Positions 60,326 through 64,000 of a DNA stretch of 64,000 nucleotides are shown here, in pieces. Location of the stretch: assembly GCA_947652605.1 (NCBI GenBank), contig OX393577.1, positions 69,340,108 to 69,404,107 of the forward strand, written 5' to 3'. The stretch's first letter is position 1; every line of letters starts with the position of its first letter. This DNA comes from Elmis aenea (taxonomy: Eukaryota > Arthropoda > Insecta > Coleoptera > Elmidae). The translations under genes and the position numbers were made by a program. The notes beneath the pieces were generated by a model. It saw only the letters and a list, made by a program, of their open reading frames with translations, had not been told where the DNA came from and searched no databases.

Positions 60326-60947
60326 GTAAGTACTTCCATTACTTTTATTATAGCTTTTTAAATTATTGATTAAAAGGTTTTTTTTTAACGTTTTTGTAAT
60401 TGGCATGTAGTGGGTGCTCCAAATTTGATGGTATTATAGGCCTTCTTGCCTAATATTAAAGATAGACATAGTTGAAGCTTAAAAAACGTGCAGTTTTTGA
60501 AGCATCAATTTTGCGATCATTTACAAAAACACAATTTTGTGTTGTAACTTTTGAACTGGTAAAGATTTAATTTATTTGTTGACACCATTAGGTAGTACAT
60601 AAAAAAGTGAATAAAAAAACCTGTTAAAATTATTTTGATGTTTTAAATAACAGTGAAGATATAACACACACCCTTGAATATTTTTTTTCTTAAATGTGTT
60701 TTCGACTATATTTAAAAAGCAAAAAGTGATTTAAAAGATTTGTAAACAGTTCTGAATTTTTCTCAAAAAAAAGCACAATTTTGGTTAATTAACCATTCCT
60801 CTATCTTCTATAATAAGCGAGATATAACCATAAAAGCACATTGCATTTGAAATTTCTTGCAGTGAATTTATTTTGTAATTGTTACTGCATTTTGGTCAAC
60901 TTTTTCTAGCTACAAAGCAATAAAAGATGTTTATTAATGATTTACAG
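60326..60947 (+). other. Cbl intron 4 with dispersed-repeat sequence
   Basis: Words shared with 38880-38980 occur here (CTCTATCTTCTATAATAAGCG near 60812, and the inverted GGTGCTCCAAATTTGATGG near 60414), suggesting an inserted dispersed repeat with both orientations present. The splice sites GTAAGT and TTTACAG are intact. Confidence 0.7.
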
Positions 60948-61139
60948 GATTCGGAAGGCCAGGGATGTCCATTTTGCAGAGCAGAAATCAAAGGAACCGA
61001 ACAAATAGTTGTAGATCCGTTCGATCCCAAAAAATCGCATCATAGATCAAAAGCTACGGCGAGTGCTCAAAGTGCGGACGACGAGGACCTGGAATTAGAG
61101 GTACCTAGCGACCATTGCACGAACGACTATGCAGATTGA
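60948..61139 (+). CDS. Cbl: Cbl coding exon 5, end of RING; short-isoform terminal exon
   Basis: Residues 395-457 start [20 protein letters not shown], which supplies the last two RING zinc ligands, Cys401 and Cys404. They continue through [15 protein letters not shown] and an acidic stretch ([12 protein letters not shown]) to a TGA at 61137-61139. Read to this stop, the gene gives a 457-residue protein with TKB and RING but no proline-rich tail, close in size to the short Cbl form of Drosophila. An internal donor, GAG|GTACCT, lies at 61100/61101 in phase 0. Using it removes the last 13 codons including the stop and joins the frame to the tail exon at 63420. The two outcomes are therefore competing splice and end-formation choices. 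Confidence 0.92.
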   Translation, partial: DSEGQGCPFCRAEIKGTEQIVVDPFDPKKSHHRSKATASAQSADDEDLELEVPSDHCTNDYAD

Positions 61140-63419
61140 ACACATAGTTCGTTAATAAGGCTGTGCTTCGTGTCTACCTGTGTTCTGTGTGCTTGTGCTT
61201 TTATTTATTTTGTGTGAGTTACGTGCTTAAAGGGATTTTATTAACTTACACTTATCTAGTAATAGTTGTATTGATTTTAGGAACAAATTCTGGGTTCGGG
61301 TGTCCGTTTTAGACTGAATTTTAGCAAAAAATAAGATGTGCGTTTGTAAAAAGTATGATGGGTTGAAAATTTGTTGATGAAATCAATGTTTAGTGTAAAT
61401 TTATTATAGATACAACGCAATTCGTTGCAATTTAGGTTTTTGTAAACAAAGCCAACTCCTAATTGGATCCGTTTCCTATTTAGAAAATTGTAATTGGTCA
61501 CTTATGATTCAATTTTTAATACTTGACTGAGTTCAGTTATTGATCACGTGCCAGTAATTAATCAATCATGATTGTTTATTCATTAAAAATACTGATTTAC
61601 AAATTGCTGCTTCTTGATTTAATTAATTTCATCAAAAATCATTTTGTTAAACATAAAGTATAATACTCTAATTGCTTGTGTTATCAAAAATTACAACTAT
61701 AAGCCACATTATTCAACAGTAGAGTTACAAAAATTTAAATTAATTGTCCACAGAATAAGAATTCTACAATGAAACAATAGTTTCAAAATAAAAACTTATT
61801 GATCATAATACTGTAGGGGTATTTGTGAATGTTTAAAACATGACTACGCCATGATGTTTACTGCAGGTTTCTTTTGATTCTCATACATTAAATTGTGCCT
61901 CAAAACACATTTATTATTGGAATTATTACACTCACGTGTAATTTTGCATCATCTACTGTTTAATAATGGACATTTTTTGGCTTTTAATTGCAAGTTTTAC
62001 CCTTTCATTACAAGAAAATACTGTACTTTAAAAAAATCTCAAACTATTGCTCTGTGTGTTTGTGAGGATATTTTTGTCTTCCTGTCTTCTCCCCATTTCT
62101 GACTGTTGCAGCTAGATGTGCTTAGGAGGGTGTTTAAATATAATGAAGGTGTTATCAAACATTCCAAAATTATTAGGGACTGTCCTGACATTAAATCGTT
62201 ACTGTCGCTTTTGATTAATCTTAAAGCAGCATGCATTAAATTTTTTGTTCTTGAATTTCACACATTGTACCACAAAACAATACGGCAGCCATAGTAAAGC
62301 ATTTTATGCATACTTTTAAAGTGTAAATAAGAGTAAATTTTAAAGGCAATTTATGTATAAGTTTGTATAAAATTAAAAAAGGCTAAGTACAGATTATTCA
62401 TTTAGCCACATCACATTGTTTTAAATGTGAAGAGATCAAATTGGGTATTTTAAAGTAATTTTAAAGATATTAGAGTATTTTTCATTTGGTAGGCTGTTAA
62501 ATGGTATACTTAATTTTTTATGAAACGCAATTATAGATTTTTATAAACACGGCCTTATCAGTGATATTACTTAGTAGGTGTTTGTATGAATATTTCACAT
62601 TCTTGCAAATGTACATGAAATTTATTAATTTTCATCGCTGGATAAACATCTGAATTTTTGGCCTAGTTTAGTGAATGTAAAATTTCAGTATTAAAAACTC
62701 ATGTATGATTTGTACATCATATAAAACTTTACCCATTTAAAACCGTCTTTTAGTATTAAACCTTAAGAAATTATTAAGTATAATTATGCCATATTTTTAA
62801 AGCATTTATTCATATACATCGTGGGCAAAGCTTTATATACCCTGTTTACAAGTACGAATCATATTTTGTGATTGTATTATAATTTTGTATCATTTGATTA
62901 TTCCATAATTTTGTAATGTAAATATTAAACATATTAAATTTTTTTATTATATTTTAATCATTTTTTTTTGTGTTCCAGTTCCATTTATTTAGCTTTCTAA
63001 TTATGCTCTGCTCGCATGATAAGCTCTTGCAAATGTTTCTAATTTTTTTTTGTGTTGTGTTGTTTTGTGTTGCTTAAACACTTGCCTTAATTGCACTATT
63101 AGGTAAGTACAATTTGCTGGCTTTTATTTAGACTGAGTACGTATATGTCCATTGATTTTGAAAATATCAATTTGTACCCACAGTTTTCCCTAAAGTGGAT
63201 ATTTACTGAGATATATAGCATATTCCATTACTTTTGGACACGCTGTATAAAAACTATTGTGACTTGGTTTTGATAAAGTATAATTATTCACATTTCATTA
63301 TCTTTTACACTATGTAAATTGTATGTTACTTGTTAGTTAGAATATTAAAGTATCAAAACTTTATAAGTAAAGAGTTGAAATGTAATGAACATGCATTATT
63401 AATTGTCCAATTATTACAG
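61101..63419 (+). other. Alternative intron 5 / short-isoform 3' end
   Basis: For the long isoform this is an intron (GTACCT donor, TTATTACAG acceptor). For the short isoform its first part is the last 39 bases of coding sequence plus a 3' UTR. An AATAAA at 61787-61792 is the clearest candidate poly(A) signal. A TGTCCAAAAGTAATGG-type arthropod repeat tract in inverted form (CCATTACTTTTGGACACGCTG) lies near 63230. Confidence 0.6.
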
Positions 63420-63494
63420 GATGCTGGAGAACTATGGAATTGTATAGGGAGTAGTTTGCAGGCTTTAGCTTTATCACCTAGGACAGAAATTTCG
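63420..63494 (+). CDS. Cbl: Cbl coding exon 6, long isoform only (25 residues)
   Basis: A 75-base phase-0 exon with acceptor TTATTACAG and a strong donor TCG|GTGAGT. It encodes DAGELWNCIGSSLQALALSP followed by RTEIS. It has no known domain but carries the frame directly from the internal donor at 61100 and into exon 7. Serine and threonine near its end lead into the basic, proline-rich tail. The symmetric phase means it could also be skipped without changing frame. Confidence 0.8.
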
Positions 63495-63616
63495 GTGAGT
63501 AATTTCAAATATGTAAGGGACAAAAAATGTAGATCATATAAATTAAATCACAAAAAAGTTTTGTTGTTCTACCAAGTCATTAGAAATTTGTGGTAATCAT
63601 AAAGTGTTTCCTGTTG

Positions 63617-63813
63617 TAATTTTTTTCTCAAAGTGTGGTATGTGGCCCCTGGAGGTCCCTGAATCATTCTGAAGGAGTCCCCTGGGTCTTATTATATTCG
63701 AAAATCATCCAAATTAAAAACAAAAATATTGTCCACAAAACAATTCATTGGAGTCTTCTGTAAGCTAGTAATTTCGTTGGGGGTCCTCACAGTAAAAAAT
63801 TTGAAAAACACTG
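63617..63813. mobile_element. hAT-like MITE remnant in Cbl intron 6
   Basis: The left end TTCTCAAAGTGTGG...GGCCCCTGGAGGTCCC and the right end GGGGGTCC...TTGAAAAACACTG resemble the CAGTGTTTTTCAA / TTTCTCAAAGTGTGG termini of small hAT elements. No target duplication is clear and the left terminus is eroded. It fills most of the 368-base intron without touching the splice sites. Confidence 0.5.
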
Positions 63814-63862
63814 CTCTTTAGGGACTAAAGAAGTATTTATACTTTATAGAATGTTATTTCAG

Positions 63863-64000
63863 ACTGCTGTAAGTCCTATGATATCACCACGCAGCAGTCC
63901 TAGAAGTCTTAGGAGAAGTACCACACCAACCATGGGTGTATCAACGACCGTAGTTCCTCCACCCTTACCACCACGCAGAAACTCTCCAACCCTTGGTGAG
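63863..64000 (+). CDS. Cbl: Cbl coding exon 7, long isoform proline-rich tail (partial)
   Basis: Starting after TTATTTCAG, the frame reads TAVSPMISPRSSPRSLRRST, then TPTMGVSTTVVPPPLPPRRN and SPTLGE to the window edge. The PPPLPPRR segment offers both a class II SH3 ligand and a P-x-x-x-P-R motif of the kind bound by CIN85/CD2AP (Cindr in flies), and the S-P repeats are typical of Cbl tails. The exon either runs past 64000 or ends at a possible CTTG|GTGAG donor at 63995/63996; the window cannot decide. Any UBA domain would lie further downstream. Confidence 0.85.

Overview
The window looks like a compact piece of an AT-rich insect nuclear genome. The evidence is an insect-type Cbl gene with GT-AG introns, a first coding exon of frequenin (NCS-1), an odorant-receptor-like fragment, Jockey-clade retrotransposon tails and many small hAT-type elements. 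A beetle is plausible from the repeat style, but this is not proven. No bacterial-style operons, CRISPR arrays, rRNA or tRNA genes were seen. Most of the DNA is non-coding.

Right half, + strand: Cbl, the RING E3 ubiquitin ligase that down-regulates receptor tyrosine kinases. Exon 1 (34278-34819) encodes most of the four-helix bundle. A 24.3-kb first intron follows. Exons 2-5 (59155-61139) encode the EF-hand, SH2, linker and RING. Exon 5 can either be read to a stop at 61137-61139, giving a 457-residue short form, or be spliced from an internal GT at 61101 into two tail exons (63420-63494 and 63863 to the window end). The tail carries a proline-rich PPPLPPRR segment, so the locus appears to make short and long Cbl isoforms. 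The long form continues past the window.

Middle, - strand: a 64-base first coding exon of frequenin (26429-26492) reads MGKKNSKLKQDTIDRLTTATY and ends in a perfect GTAAGT donor. No later frequenin exon was recognised at lower coordinates, so positions 1-26428 are best read as a large frequenin intron, perhaps all of it. Frequenin (-) and Cbl (+) are divergent, about 7.8 kb apart start to start.

The left 26 kb, the intergenic gap and Cbl intron 1 are full of repeats. There are two hAT-like elements with perfect 8-bp target-site duplications (2603-3790 and 53331-53735) and a third, more decayed one (6333-6758). There are two Jockey-clade tails (1391-1823 + and 16707-17425 -), another LINE reverse-transcriptase fragment (27663-27894), a Helitron-like element (12884-13412) and a terminal-inverted-repeat element with an internal 334-bp tandem duplication (32261-33080). 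A dispersed family of about 165-bp satellite-like monomers and a striking GC-rich 18-bp minisatellite (29824-30190) complete the set.

I found no convincing new multi-gene system. The points most worth following are the Cbl isoform switch, the frequenin exon, the 18-bp minisatellite, the 165-bp repeat family and a few unassigned coding-like fragments.
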